This document shows, piece by piece, positions 1-9,243 of a DNA stretch of 64,000 nucleotides. Source of the DNA: Reichenbachiella sp. (lineage in GTDB: Bacteria > Bacteroidota > Bacteroidia > Cytophagales > Cyclobacteriaceae); the NCBI RefSeq assembly GCF_033344935.1, contig NZ_JAWPMM010000001.1, forward strand, positions 1,226,001 through 1,290,000. Reading direction: 5' to 3'. How positions within the stretch are numbered: position 1 is the stretch's first letter; the number at the start of each line of letters is the position of its first letter. Below the pieces are notes generated by a model, which was not told the origin of the DNA, searched no databases, and saw nothing but the letters and a program-made list of their open reading frames with translations. The position numbers and the translations under genes are program-made.

Positions 1-158
1 GGTTACATACCGTAATGAGTCGTTTGCTCAACGATATTCTTTTCGACATTCCTGATAAAATTGGACCCAATGCGAAAATTGTCATTGACAAAGCAAAAGT
101 TCAGGAGAAGCTTGATGGAATGGTAGAAAATAAGGATTTGAGTCAATTTATTTTGTAA
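1..158 (+). CDS. hslU: ATP-dependent protease ATPase subunit HslU (ClpY), C-terminal end only
   Basis: The window opens inside this gene; the readable frame begins at base 3 and gives 51 residues up to the TAA at 156-158. The segment starts LHTVMSRLLNDI and ends DLSQFIL. HslU proteins end in the same way: an RRLHTV-type helix, a C-terminal small domain, then a last block of the form DLSRFIL that docks into the HslV peptidase. ClpX does not have this tail. HslU unfolds substrates for HslV in the cytoplasm. The bestrophin gene begins 11 bp after the stop and could be cotranscribed. Identification is good for so short a piece, but the N-terminal AAA+ domain is not visible. Confidence 0.85.
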   Translation, partial: LHTVMSRLLNDILFDIPDKIGPNAKIVIDKAKVQEKLDGMVENKDLSQFIL

Positions 159-169
159 GTTGCTACCGT

Positions 170-1057
170 ATGCTACTTACCACCAAAATCCCACTCAAGT
201 ATATTTTTAAGAGCACCAAAAAAGATATATTCTTTGTGTTCTGCGTGGCCTTGGTCACGGTTGTGTGCTATCGCTACTATGATATTGCGGATATTCCCCC
301 AAATATTACGGGTTTGGTGGGTACATCCATTTCTTTGGTTATTGCTTTCAAATTGAGTCAGTCTTACGATCGTTGGTGGGAAGCCCGAAAAATTTGGGGG
401 GCTATTGTCAATGATTCGAGAACACTAGTGTTGCAGCTGCGCAGCTTCACCAAAGGCAATGAGGTCTCTATTGTAAATAGAATGGCCGAGCGGCAGATCG
501 CTTGGTGTTATTCTTTGGGTCAGTCGCTGCGCAAGCTATCTCCGATTGTGGGATTGGAGTCTTTTTTGACCTCCGAAGAACTCGAACAGGTTACGAAACA
601 TAAAAATGTGCCATTGGGTTTGTTGGATTTTCACTCCCTAGATATTGCCTCCTTACATCAGGCTGGAGTTATTAATGACTACCAGCAAATGCAATTAGAT
701 GAGACCATCGTTCGATTGTGTGAATCTATGGGAAAAGCAGAGCGAATAAAAAACACCGTTTTTCCGACTACCTATCGCCTATTCTTACGCTGGTTTATTT
801 ACATATTCGTGATTTTGCTTTCTATTACTCTGGCCGAAACAGAAGGTTATGGGGACATACCACTCTTGATGTTAATCACTGCTCCATTTTTTCTCCTAGA
901 AAAAACGGCCTATTTTCTTCAGGATCCTTTTGAAAATAGACCCACTGATATTCCAGTTACACTTATTGCTACAACCATTCACACAAATATTCGGCAGCTG
1001 GTGGGCAATACAGATCTTCCTGAAGCTCCTAAAAATGGAGAGTTTTATGTGATGTAG
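170..1057 (+). CDS. Bestrophin family anion channel-like protein
   Basis: The 295-residue product has two hydrophobic segments near the N-terminus (about residues 20-40 and 45-62) and two near 205-250. The stretch SQSYDRWWEARKIWG after the second segment is the bestrophin/UPF0187 signature. Bacterial bestrophins are pentameric inner-membrane channels, usually about 280-310 residues, so the length is right. A late block with DPFENRPTDIP also fits the family, where an acidic DPFG/EN motif lies beside the pore. The ATG lies 11 bp after hslU. Physiological ion and role are unknown; bacterial members have been reported to conduct either cations or anions. Confidence 0.85.
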   Translation: MLLTTKIPLKYIFKSTKKDIFFVFCVALVTVVCYRYYDIADIPPNITGLVGTSISLVIAFKLSQSYDRWWEARKIWGAIVNDSRTLVLQLRSFTKGNEVSIVNRMAERQIAWCYSLGQSLRKLSPIVGLESFLTSEELEQVTKHKNVPLGLLDFHSLDIASLHQAGVINDYQQMQLDETIVRLCESMGKAERIKNTVFPTTYRLFLRWFIYIFVILLSITLAETEGYGDIPLLMLITAPFFLLEKTAYFLQDPFENRPTDIPVTLIATTIHTNIRQLVGNTDLPEAPKNGEFYVM

Positions 1058-1177
1058 GATAAATATCTGGAGCAATGTCTGGGTGATTATGCTTCATTTG
1101 TGTCTTGATAGCAGACTTTTCTAAGTTTTTATACTTTGAGCCGAGAATGATTATATTTATAGTCTAACCCTTGCAGC

Positions 1178-4132
1178 ATGTTTAAGAAGCTATTGAAGTT
1201 TGTTTTATTTCAAACAATAGGCCTTTGTCTTATTCAAAATCTGCATGCTCAAAAACACTCCTCCAAAGAGCAATATATTCTCAATCAATTTTCTACTGAG
1301 ACGGGCTTATCTCAAGGGAATATCTATCAAATCATGAAAGACACCGATGGATTCCTATGGATCGTCAGTGAAGATGGACTGAATCGTTTTGATGGGTATA
1401 CATTTAACGTTTTTAGTCATCGCAAGGAAGACTCTACCAGTATTTCGGATAATAGTGTTTGGTGTGTAAAAGAAGACTCCAAAGGAAGACTTTGGGTAGG
1501 GACAAACCAGGGTGGTCTTTGCTTATACAAAAAGGAACTAGATCAATTTGTGTCTTATCAGCACGAGGCTAATGATACTAGCACGATCAGTGACAATACA
1601 GTGAACGCCATTCTGGAAGATTCCAATGGAAAATTATGGATAGGTACAAGTTGGGGGGTGAATATTTTTCATCCTGAAACACAAACTTTCAAAAGAATGT
1701 TTGCCAATCAAAAAATTGAGGAGGAGGTAATCTCTTATAAGGTTTATTCGCTATTGGAGAGTATGGATCGTGAGATATGGGTAGGAACCAGTGATGGTAT
1801 TTCCATTTATGATTTAGATGGTCATTTGTTGCGATCCATTTCTCCGGGTCAGTTGGGTTTGCCAAAAGGGAAAGTAACTAATATGATTCTGGATGAAAAG
1901 GGGACAATTTGGATTTCAGTAGACGGGAAAGGTTTGTTGCGATATCATGCCTCCGACACCCGCATGCAGCTGTATGAGGCCGACCCAAACGATCCAAATT
2001 CCTTGGCTAATAATTATATCCGCAGTCTATTGATCGATCAGAATGGAAATTTTTGGATAGGCATGGACGGTTTTGGTTTTCAAATATTTGACCCTGAAGC
2101 TGAGGTATTCGTAAAGGCATTGCAAAATTCAAATTTTGAACCGGATCAAATCGAAAAGGTGTATGAAATATATGAAGATGACCACCAAAATCTTTGGTTC
2201 GGTTCATATGGGCATGGTGTGTTTTTACTCAATAGCAACAACAGCAACTTCAAACATTATACTCGAAATTATACTGATAAAAATTCTCTATCTAATAATT
2301 CCGTATTGGCTATATCTGAAGGTGAGGACGGGTTTATCTGGCTAGGAACAGATGGAGGGGGTATTAATGTTTTTGATCCTCGAAATGAAAGTTTTCGACA
2401 CATCAGAAATGACGGTAGTGATGATCGATCTATTGGTACCGATGTGATCAAGTCTTTACTCTTTGATTCTGATGGCAACCTTTGGGCAGGAACTTACAAT
2501 CATGGGCTGGATTTACTCAGGAGGGGTAGCACCAAGTTTGAACACTTTACCATAGACAATTCGGGGCTCAACAATAATAATGTTTGGGCTTTGGAAGAAG
2601 GGGATTTAGGGGAGATTTGGATAGGAACGCTAGGTGGTGGACTGAATAAGTATCAAGCTGCTTCTGGTCAAATTGAAAAAGTTGAGATCGAATTGGATAG
2701 GGATTCAACCTTGTCAAGTATCAATATTTCTGCGCTCCTCATGGATTCCGAAGGGGTCTTATGGATTGGTACCATGGGTTATGGTGTAAACGTGTTGGAT
2801 ACAAAGACCAATCAATCCTGGGGCTATTCCAATGCCATGCCCGGACCCCATCAGTTGAGCCACGATGAAATCAGATATTTTTTCGAAAGTAGTATGGGTG
2901 AAATTTGGATTGGAACTGCCTATGGTTTGAATAAATTCAATAAAGAAAGTGAGACATTTACCAAATATTTTGAATCGGATGGTCTGCCAAATAATGTCAT
3001 CAAGGGAATAGTAGAAGATGAAAACGGTTACTTTTGGATCAGCACCAATAATGGGGTATGTAGATTTGACCCAAAATCAGGTGCCACTACAAACTTTAAT
3101 CAATCCGATGGACTACAAGGTAAGGAATTTAACTACAATTCGTCCATCATGAGCCAAGAGGGCTTGATATATATGGGAGGGATAAATGGATTGAATCAGT
3201 TCGACCCTAATAGGGTGCAACCCAATCACTACCAACCCGATATTCTTTTTACTAAATTTCTACTTTTCAACCGGCCGATACGGATTAATAGGGATGGACC
3301 TTTAACTAAAGAAATCAATCAGATCGATTACCTCGAGTTAGATTACGATCAATTTATCTTTTCTATAGAATTCGCTGCTGATGAATTTCAGTTTCCGAAA
3401 AAGAATAATTATCAGTATAAACTAGAAGGCTTCGATCCGGATTGGAACGTAGTGGGTACAGCCAGAACAGCTACCTATACAAACCTGCCTGCTGGAAATT
3501 ACAAGTTCATGGTGAAGGCAACCAACAACTCTGGTGTTTGGAGCGATCAGATTAGGACGTTGGATATTGTGGTTAATCCTCCATGGTGGCATACCAAAAC
3601 CGCTTACGCTGTATTTTCGGCCTTTGCCATTTTGATGGTTTTGGTTATTGTGCGGCTACGAACCTCTTATTTGTTGGCTCAAAAAGTAAGACTTCGGCGT
3701 TTGGTTAGTAAAAGAACCAAGGAGTTGGAAGAGAAAAACGAACGCATAACCATGCAGGCTGAAGAGCTCAATGCCTTTAATGATTCATTGAATGCGCTCA
3801 ATGCAAACTTGGAAAAGACAGTCATCGAGCGTACGAATGAGCTTGTGGTAAAAAACAAGAAGCTCTCAGATTACGCCTTTCTAAATGCGCATAACCTGAG
3901 AGCTCCTGTGGCCAATATCAAGGGTCTGATTCAGCTCATGAATCTTAATTTGACTCCTGAAGAAAAAGAAGATTATATTCAAAAAATCAAAGAGCAGGTA
4001 GAAAATGTAGATGCCGTACTTTTTGATATCAATCAAAGATTGAAAAAGGATACCCTCGTAGATGCCCAAGAAATAGAGGAAATCTTAAATCAATCTATCA
4101 ACTCCTCTTCCTCTTCCGATTCTTCATCCTGA
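1178..4132 (+). CDS. Two-component-regulator-type beta-propeller sensor with Y_Y_Y domain and HisKA-like helix, no ATPase domain
   Basis: This 984-residue protein starts with a signal peptide (ending near HAQ, residue 25). About a dozen Reg_prop repeats follow (recurring LWIGT/IWIGT blocks, residues 40-670). Then come a Y_Y_Y immunoglobulin-like domain (about 735-805), one membrane segment (about 810-830), a coiled coil, and a dimerisation-helix motif AHNLRAPVANI with the candidate His near residue 905. Hybrid sensors of this family bind oligosaccharides or other ligands in the periplasm and signal across the membrane. Here the chain ends about 70 residues after the H-box, with no HATPase N, G1 or G2 boxes, so it cannot phosphorylate itself alone. 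Its last 14 codons overlap the convergent DUF4494 gene and encode a serine run. Confidence 0.85.
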   Translation: MFKKLLKFVLFQTIGLCLIQNLHAQKHSSKEQYILNQFSTETGLSQGNIYQIMKDTDGFLWIVSEDGLNRFDGYTFNVFSHRKEDSTSISDNSVWCVKEDSKGRLWVGTNQGGLCLYKKELDQFVSYQHEANDTSTISDNTVNAILEDSNGKLWIGTSWGVNIFHPETQTFKRMFANQKIEEEVISYKVYSLLESMDREIWVGTSDGISIYDLDGHLLRSISPGQLGLPKGKVTNMILDEKGTIWISVDGKGLLRYHASDTRMQLYEADPNDPNSLANNYIRSLLIDQNGNFWIGMDGFGFQIFDPEAEVFVKALQNSNFEPDQIEKVYEIYEDDHQNLWFGSYGHGVFLLNSNNSNFKHYTRNYTDKNSLSNNSVLAISEGEDGFIWLGTDGGGINVFDPRNESFRHIRNDGSDDRSIGTDVIKSLLFDSDGNLWAGTYNHGLDLLRRGSTKFEHFTIDNSGLNNNNVWALEEGDLGEIWIGTLGGGLNKYQAASGQIEKVEIELDRDSTLSSINISALLMDSEGVLWIGTMGYGVNVLDTKTNQSWGYSNAMPGPHQLSHDEIRYFFESSMGEIWIGTAYGLNKFNKESETFTKYFESDGLPNNVIKGIVEDENGYFWISTNNGVCRFDPKSGATTNFNQSDGLQGKEFNYNSSIMSQEGLIYMGGINGLNQFDPNRVQPNHYQPDILFTKFLLFNRPIRINRDGPLTKEINQIDYLELDYDQFIFSIEFAADEFQFPKKNNYQYKLEGFDPDWNVVGTARTATYTNLPAGNYKFMVKATNNSGVWSDQIRTLDIVVNPPWWHTKTAYAVFSAFAILMVLVIVRLRTSYLLAQKVRLRRLVSKRTKELEEKNERITMQAEELNAFNDSLNALNANLEKTVIERTNELVVKNKKLSDYAFLNAHNLRAPVANIKGLIQLMNLNLTPEEKEDYIQKIKEQVENVDAVLFDINQRLKKDTLVDAQEIEEILNQSINSSSSSDSSS

Positions 4133-4599
4133 ACCTCTGATAAAGGAGTAAGGTTGGCAGGAATCTCTTCTTCATCCATTTCTGGGAACACTTCTACAAG
4201 ATTAGTTTTCGTGATACTCGAAATCTCGAATGGCACAAGCATATTATCAAGACTTTTCTCCACCTTCTCATAAGCGTCTTTCACACTTTCAGCACTGGTG
4301 AGGATGTAGGTAGTGATTTTGACCTCTTTCTCAGAGTCGCCATCCACTGTCGAATATTGCACTTTGCACTTATACCAGTAGTCAGCATCTTCAAAGTTGA
4401 TCACTTCGCCAATGTTGGTTTTGGAAATAGTCATGATCTGGAATTCTCCACTGACTGTTCTTTCCATGGCGCCATAGATTCTGGACTCAGCATCGGTATA
4501 CGAAACAGCATCCACTAAATGCAGTTCGGAAGTTTGTTTGATAATTCCTTCTTCGTTTTCCTTGCCGTATTTGGCTTTGCACTGATACCAGATTTTCAT
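4090..4599 (-). CDS. DUF4494 domain-containing protein
   Basis: The 169-residue cytoplasmic protein has no signal or membrane segment. It carries two similar halves, each beginning with a WYQCKAKY or WYKCKVQY strand and ending with a T(K)TN(I/L)xEV strand. This is the pattern of DUF4494, a small family of unknown function common in Bacteroidota. The C-terminus is very acidic (a run of Glu and Asp over the last 15 residues). That acidic tail is encoded by the same bases that give the serine-rich tail of the convergent sensor gene on the other strand (43 bp overlap). No operon partner is evident. Function is unknown. Confidence 0.8.
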   Translation of the reverse strand: MKIWYQCKAKYGKENEEGIIKQTSELHLVDAVSYTDAESRIYGAMERTVSGEFQIMTISKTNIGEVINFEDADYWYKCKVQYSTVDGDSEKEVKITTYILTSAESVKDAYEKVEKSLDNMLVPFEISSITKTNLVEVFPEMDEEEIPANLTPLSEVQDEESEEEEELID

Positions 4600-4746
4600 G
4601 TTTTATGCTTTTTAGATTTAAAAAATAAAGGCGGCAAAAATAGGACTAATCGTCATTGGTTTCCAACCCAAACAGCGAATGATATTGCGTAGAAAAATGA
4701 ATTTTTCTATTTTAGAAAATCTTAATTAATTGAAGCAGAATTACAC

Positions 4747-5106
4747 ATGCCAGGATTGCAAAAAATCAATTTTCAAGGAAAGGAAATTATCTACTTGGAC
4801 TATCGAGGCCAATCAGAACAACAAATGATAGGTTACCTGAAGGAAGCAGAAAAAACCATATTGGAAGACAACAAACCGTATCTTACTTTAACCAATATTT
4901 CAGAGGCTTTTGCTACCAAAGGATTTCTGAGGCAAGCTGGAATCATGGGCGAAAAAACAGGTCATTTAACGGTCAAAGGGGCTATTGTAGGTGTGAATGG
5001 AGGTAAGCGTGTGCTGCTGAATGTATTCAACCGACTTTTTGCTGGAAAAAAAGGGCTCAAGCCTTTTGACTCAGAAAAGGAAGCACTTGAGTATCTTGTG
5101 CGTTAA
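4747..5106 (+). CDS. STAS/SEC14-like small protein
   Basis: The product has 119 residues, is soluble, and has no signal peptide. It shows alternating strands and helices: a first strand IIYLDYRG, a helix, a second strand PYLTLTNIS, and a third strand KGAIVGVNG followed by an amphipathic helix. This layout resembles the STAS/SpoIIAA-like fold of small uncharacterised Bacteroidota proteins. No phosphorylatable Ser at the usual STAS position is obvious. The CPBP protease gene starts 15 bp downstream, so the two are probably cotranscribed. The family assignment is from pattern only and is moderate at best. Confidence 0.6.
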   Translation: MPGLQKINFQGKEIIYLDYRGQSEQQMIGYLKEAEKTILEDNKPYLTLTNISEAFATKGFLRQAGIMGEKTGHLTVKGAIVGVNGGKRVLLNVFNRLFAGKKGLKPFDSEKEALEYLVR

Positions 5107-5121
5107 ACCAATCTTAATAAT

Positions 5122-6015
5122 ATGAGATTTTTAGAACAAGGGCTTGATGGCAACAATCAAGCATGGAAATATATTCTAGTTATTGTCGTGGGTTTTGTTT
5201 TGGGTCAATTGCTGGGAGCTATTCCATTTTTATATTATGCTGGACAGTCAGGTACACAGACTTTAGATTTTGTAGCGATGGGCTTGGACCCGAACTTTGG
5301 ATTGGTGTTGATGATCCTGCCTTTTATGGTATCCTTTTTACTCTGCTATATTTTCATTAAGTGGTTGCACCGCAGAGGGTTTCAACAGGTGGTTAACGGA
5401 TCGGATAATTTTAGATGGACCAAGGTTTGGTATGCCGCGGGCGTTTGGTCGGTTTTAATGGTCATCTATTTGTTGTTCGAGTACTCGATCAATTCGGAAA
5501 ATTTTATTTTTCAGTTGAATTGGACCTCGTTTTTGCCATTGGTGGTAGTTGCTATTCTGCTCATTCCTATTCAAACGACTTTTGAAGAGTATATCCTAAG
5601 AGGATACTTTGCCCAAGGTATAGTTGGCTTAACGAAGAGCCGTTGGGTGGCTGTTTTAGTCCCAGGATTGGTGTTTGCCTTGTTGCATGCTTTCAACCCT
5701 GAAGTGGAGGCGCATGGATTTTGGGTAGTGATGCCACAATACATCACTTTCGGATTTTTGTTTGGTCTTATTGCGATACTGGACGACGGGATTGAATTGG
5801 CCATGGGTGCGCATGCAGCTAACAATGTATTTCTTGCACTTTTCCTAACCAATAAGGATTCAGTTCTGCAGACACCTGCCATTTTGGAACAATTGGAAAT
5901 AAACCCCATGCGAGACACCATTACACTGATTGTATTGAGTATTGTTTTCTTTTTTGTATTGAAGAAAAAGTATGATTGGAATATGGCTATACTCAAAGAC
6001 AAGGTGACAGTCTAG
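5122..6015 (+). CDS. CPBP family intramembrane glutamic protease
   Basis: The 297-residue protein has about seven to eight hydrophobic segments. The CPBP (Abi, CAAX-protease-like) signature is present: motif 1 FEEYILRG near residue 155 (EExxxR), a motif 2 of FALLHAF type near residue 188, and a later H/N-containing segment AMGAHAANNVFLAL near residue 232. The paired Glu and the His residues form the active site of intramembrane glutamic proteases such as Rce1. In bacteria these enzymes are linked to bacteriocin immunity, peptide maturation or stress; no target can be inferred here. It follows the STAS-like gene by 15 bp. Confidence 0.85.
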   Translation: MRFLEQGLDGNNQAWKYILVIVVGFVLGQLLGAIPFLYYAGQSGTQTLDFVAMGLDPNFGLVLMILPFMVSFLLCYIFIKWLHRRGFQQVVNGSDNFRWTKVWYAAGVWSVLMVIYLLFEYSINSENFIFQLNWTSFLPLVVVAILLIPIQTTFEEYILRGYFAQGIVGLTKSRWVAVLVPGLVFALLHAFNPEVEAHGFWVVMPQYITFGFLFGLIAILDDGIELAMGAHAANNVFLALFLTNKDSVLQTPAILEQLEINPMRDTITLIVLSIVFFFVLKKKYDWNMAILKDKVTV

Positions 6016-6121
6016 CCAATATTCTCCGTTCGTTATATCATACTTGCCATTCTCAAAATAAACTTGCATTTCTCTGTTGATATGGCCTTATTGTGGATTC
6101 GTTCATTAACCGTATCAAACT

Positions 6122-7411
6122 ATGAGAAGAATATCTATTTATCTTATTGCCGTATGCGCACTTTGGGCTTCTTGCGAGCCAACTAAAAAGAAGAAAAACT
6201 TAAATGATCTGGCGATTGATTATGTACGACTCGCGCTAGAAATTGGGAAATACGATCCTGTATTTGTAGATGCCTACTACGGACCAGATTCCTTGGCTTA
6301 TACTGGAGAGGTATTGGATTCATTTCCAAAAGAGACGTTTCGGAATAGAGTAGCTGCTTTAAAGGCAGATTTGAACACATTGACGAATGAGCCCACTTCT
6401 ACAGATGAGGAAGTGATGAGAGCCAATTGGATTGCTTCTCAGTTGACTGCTTTTGATCGTCGTATCAGAATTTTTTCTGAAGAGTATGGCACTTTCGATG
6501 AAGAAGCTGAAGAATTGTTTGGAGTGAAAATCCCTTCTTATGATTCTACACACTTTATTAATTTGATAGAAAAGCTTGATCGCATATTGCCTGGAGAAGG
6601 TGAGATCGGCGATCGGGTGAAAATGTTGACCGATCAGTTTGTTATTCCTGAAGATCGGTTGGACACTGTTTTTCAGGTGGCAATAAATGAGGCGAGGAGA
6701 ATTACATCCGAAAAGTTTCACTTACCCAAGGAGGAAACCTTTACATTAGAATACGTCCAAGATAAAGTTTGGGGCGGTTACAATTGGTATCAGGGTAATT
6801 ACAACAGTTTGATTCAAATCAATACAGATAACCCTTTGGGTATTGATCGAGCGATTGATTTGGCTTGTCATGAAGGATATCCTGGTCATCACGTGTACAA
6901 CATGATGCTTGAAAAGAACCTGTACAACGAGAAAGGCTGGGTGGAAATATCCATGTACCCACTGTTTAGTCCCCAGTCTTTGATTGCAGAGGGTAGCGCC
7001 AATTATGGTATTGAAATGGCGTTTCCGGAGGAAGAATATGACCGATTTGCCACTGAGGTGCTGATGCCTTTAGCTGGGTTAGATACTGCTGGCGCTTCTG
7101 TTTATTTCGAGTACATAGAGATTAGAGAACAACTGAACTATGCAAGAAATGAAGCAGCAAGAGGAATGATAAACGGCACCATGAGTGAAGCTGAGATTGA
7201 CCATTGGCTAGAAGATTTTGCCTTAACGACTACTTCGAGACCATTTATCAAACAAAACCGTACCTACATTGTAAACTACAACTATGGGAAGGATATGGTG
7301 AAGGAGTATATTGAATCTCAATCAAATACGCTCGAGGACCGTTGGAAGCCGTTAGGAGTTTTGCTGAGCAGCCCGGTGACTCCCAAAGAAATGTTGCCTG
7401 AAATGAAATAA
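6122..7411 (+). CDS. DUF885-type metallopeptidase lipoprotein
   Basis: The 429-residue protein begins with a lipoprotein signal (lipobox WASC, lipidated Cys at residue 18), followed by a lysine-rich stretch. The motif CHEGYPGHH near residue 248 is the zinc-binding HExxxHH-like signature of DUF885 proteins, which are related to M32/M3-type peptidases. A downstream LIAEGSANYG supplies the conserved Glu expected of a third metal ligand. The length is shorter than many DUF885 proteins (550-600). It is probably a membrane-anchored periplasmic or surface peptidase, with an unknown substrate. Confidence 0.75.
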   Translation: MRRISIYLIAVCALWASCEPTKKKKNLNDLAIDYVRLALEIGKYDPVFVDAYYGPDSLAYTGEVLDSFPKETFRNRVAALKADLNTLTNEPTSTDEEVMRANWIASQLTAFDRRIRIFSEEYGTFDEEAEELFGVKIPSYDSTHFINLIEKLDRILPGEGEIGDRVKMLTDQFVIPEDRLDTVFQVAINEARRITSEKFHLPKEETFTLEYVQDKVWGGYNWYQGNYNSLIQINTDNPLGIDRAIDLACHEGYPGHHVYNMMLEKNLYNEKGWVEISMYPLFSPQSLIAEGSANYGIEMAFPEEEYDRFATEVLMPLAGLDTAGASVYFEYIEIREQLNYARNEAARGMINGTMSEAEIDHWLEDFALTTTSRPFIKQNRTYIVNYNYGKDMVKEYIESQSNTLEDRWKPLGVLLSSPVTPKEMLPEMK

Positions 7412-7485
7412 TTAACGATAATTCATAAATTACGAGTCAGGTTAATTGAATGATCTGACTTTTTCGTTTTTAACTTAGAAATGGT

Positions 7486-8094
7486 ATGAAGATAATTATT
7501 GTAGGTGGTCACGGTTCGATTGGGCGTAGAGTAGTAGACGTCCTAGCCAAAAAACATGACATCATTACAGCCAGCCGATCAAAAGGAAATGTGAATGTAG
7601 ATTTAGTTGATATTGAATCTATACGTGAGTTATATGAAACTGTTGGCGATTTTGACGCCGTCATAAGTATTGCGGGTGAGGCCAAATGGGCTCCTATGAA
7701 AGAAATGAAAGAGGGTGATTATTATGTTGGGATACGGAGCAAATTGATGGGGCAGGTCAATTTAGTCCGTGTAGGCATGGAATACATCAAACCTAATGGT
7801 TCATTTACGCTCACTACGGGTATTCTAGCTGATCATCCAGTGGATTTGACTACAAGTGCAGCCATGGTTAATGGTGGAATTCACAGTTTTGTCCGAGCGG
7901 CAGCATTGGAAATGGAAAAAGGGATTAGAATCAATGCGGTTTCCTCTGGATTGGTGGAGGATGCCATTGATAAATATCAGGATCATTTCCCTGGTCATAA
8001 TGCCATACCTATGCGCAAAGTGGTAAATGGTTACATCAAAAGCCTGGAAGGCAAAAACAACGGTGAGATCATAAGAATTTATGACAACTGTTAG
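7486..8094 (+). CDS. Short-chain dehydrogenase/reductase, small atypical type
   Basis: The 202-residue protein opens with strand IIIVGGHGSIGRRV, a glycine-rich NAD(P)-binding motif. The SDR strand SGEA-type region (VISIAGEAKW) corresponds to the NNAG motif. The usual YxxxK catalytic pair is absent: the region that should hold it reads SAAMVNGGIHSFVRAAALEME. This matches a subgroup of short SDRs with a non-canonical active site. The end NGEIIRIYDNC is typical for SDR termini. It is cytoplasmic. Reaction and substrate are unknown. Confidence 0.75.
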   Translation: MKIIIVGGHGSIGRRVVDVLAKKHDIITASRSKGNVNVDLVDIESIRELYETVGDFDAVISIAGEAKWAPMKEMKEGDYYVGIRSKLMGQVNLVRVGMEYIKPNGSFTLTTGILADHPVDLTTSAAMVNGGIHSFVRAAALEMEKGIRINAVSSGLVEDAIDKYQDHFPGHNAIPMRKVVNGYIKSLEGKNNGEIIRIYDNC

Positions 8095-8164
8095 ACTTAC
8101 ATGAATTTATTTGGTATGGTGTTTGAAGAGCTATTGCAATTGTAACATAACTGAATGTTGAGCC

Positions 8165-8575
8165 ATGAAAACTGCTATCTATAAAACCGCACTAGTTATT
8201 TCCTTTTTTACCCTTGGAGTCTTACAGTTAAGAGCGGAAGCGCCAAAAAGAAATTCGATTATTTTTTTCGAAGTTGACGACTGGGTCGAAGTTTTTGTTG
8301 ACGGAAAGAAAGTGTTTAGACAGGCAGCTGCTGAAGGTGATTTGGATGGTGAAGTTGAGTTTGATTTAAATCCTTTTATTCAGGGCAAAATCGACCCTAT
8401 TGTGGAAATCAGATTGACTAATGCAAATTGTCATACTTGCGAAGCGGGTAACGGATGGAGAGTGGAATTTGAAGTATATCAGGAAGATGAATCTGTTGAC
8501 TATATAATTGAAGAGGGCGACAGTATGGGTGGAAATGTAGTTTTTACTATTGAATATGAATGGGGCTACATATAG
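8165..8575 (+). CDS. Small secreted hypothetical protein
   Basis: The product has 136 residues with a clear signal peptide (basic start, hydrophobic core FFTLGVLQL, cleavage near LRA-EA). The mature part is acidic and predicted beta-rich, with two closely spaced cysteines in NCHTCEAGNGW that could form a disulfide or bind a metal. I do not recognise the family. The stop codon TAG ends at the base next to the end of the convergent rsmG gene, with no spacer. Probably periplasmic. Confidence 0.6.
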   Translation: MKTAIYKTALVISFFTLGVLQLRAEAPKRNSIIFFEVDDWVEVFVDGKKVFRQAAAEGDLDGEVEFDLNPFIQGKIDPIVEIRLTNANCHTCEAGNGWRVEFEVYQEDESVDYIIEEGDSMGGNVVFTIEYEWGYI

Positions 8576-9208
8576 TCATTGACGAGGTACATGCACTACT
8601 TTCTTAGTGTCGAAAAACTCTTCGCTGAAATAATCGGGCAGTTCATAGATTTTATATCTCAGTTTTGATTCTCTCAATTCTTCGGTTAGATCACCACCCT
8701 TTAAGTATAAAATGCCATTTTGGAGTTCATGATTGGACTCCTTTTTTATTTTACCTTTGGTCCAAGCGTAGAAGCCTTTCATGCGTGTGACTGCTCGACT
8801 TACAATAAAATCAAACTGACCGCTAATATCTTCTGCTCTGGAATGAACACCTCTTACATTGGTAAGACCAAGATCTTTCGCGATTTCATTCACTACTTTG
8901 ATCTTCTTGCCGATACTATCGACCAACAAAAATTCTGACTCAGGAAAGAGAATGGCTAACGGGATACCTGGAAATCCACCACCGGTTCCGATATCTAATA
9001 TTTGAGCATTTGGCTTAAAGGATTGTACTTTGGCAATGCCCAAAGAGTGCAGCACATGACGAATGTATAGTTCTTCAATATCCTTTCTTGAAACAACGTT
9101 GATTTTCGCATTCCATTCCGTATAGAGCGGCATGAGCTTTTCAAATTGCTCCTTTTGTTGGTTGGATAACTCTGGAAAGTAATTGAAGATTCCCTCTTTG
9201 TCATTCAT
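8576..9208 (-). CDS. rsmG: 16S rRNA (guanine527-N7)-methyltransferase RsmG
   Basis: The 210-residue protein matches the usual RsmG length. Motif I LDIGTGGGFPGIPLA (SAM binding) is diagnostic, followed by FLLVDSIGKKI for motif II, and FDFIVSRAVTRM for the catalytic-site region. RsmG methylates G527 in the 530 loop of 16S rRNA; its loss gives low-level streptomycin resistance in other bacteria. The gene reads leftward, 35 bp downstream of the sigma factor gene and in the same direction, so it may be in one transcript with the glycosyltransferase and sigma factor genes. Confidence 0.95.
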   Translation of the reverse strand: MNDKEGIFNYFPELSNQQKEQFEKLMPLYTEWNAKINVVSRKDIEELYIRHVLHSLGIAKVQSFKPNAQILDIGTGGGFPGIPLAILFPESEFLLVDSIGKKIKVVNEIAKDLGLTNVRGVHSRAEDISGQFDFIVSRAVTRMKGFYAWTKGKIKKESNHELQNGILYLKGGDLTEELRESKLRYKIYELPDYFSEEFFDTKKVVHVPRQ

Positions 9209-9243
9209 GACGCAAAGCTACTCAGATAGCCACTTGAAAAAGA

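Noticed and set aside
5571-6002. 143-codon frame antisense to the CPBP protease
   Set aside because: Shadow of the real gene, which has clear family motifs on the other strand.
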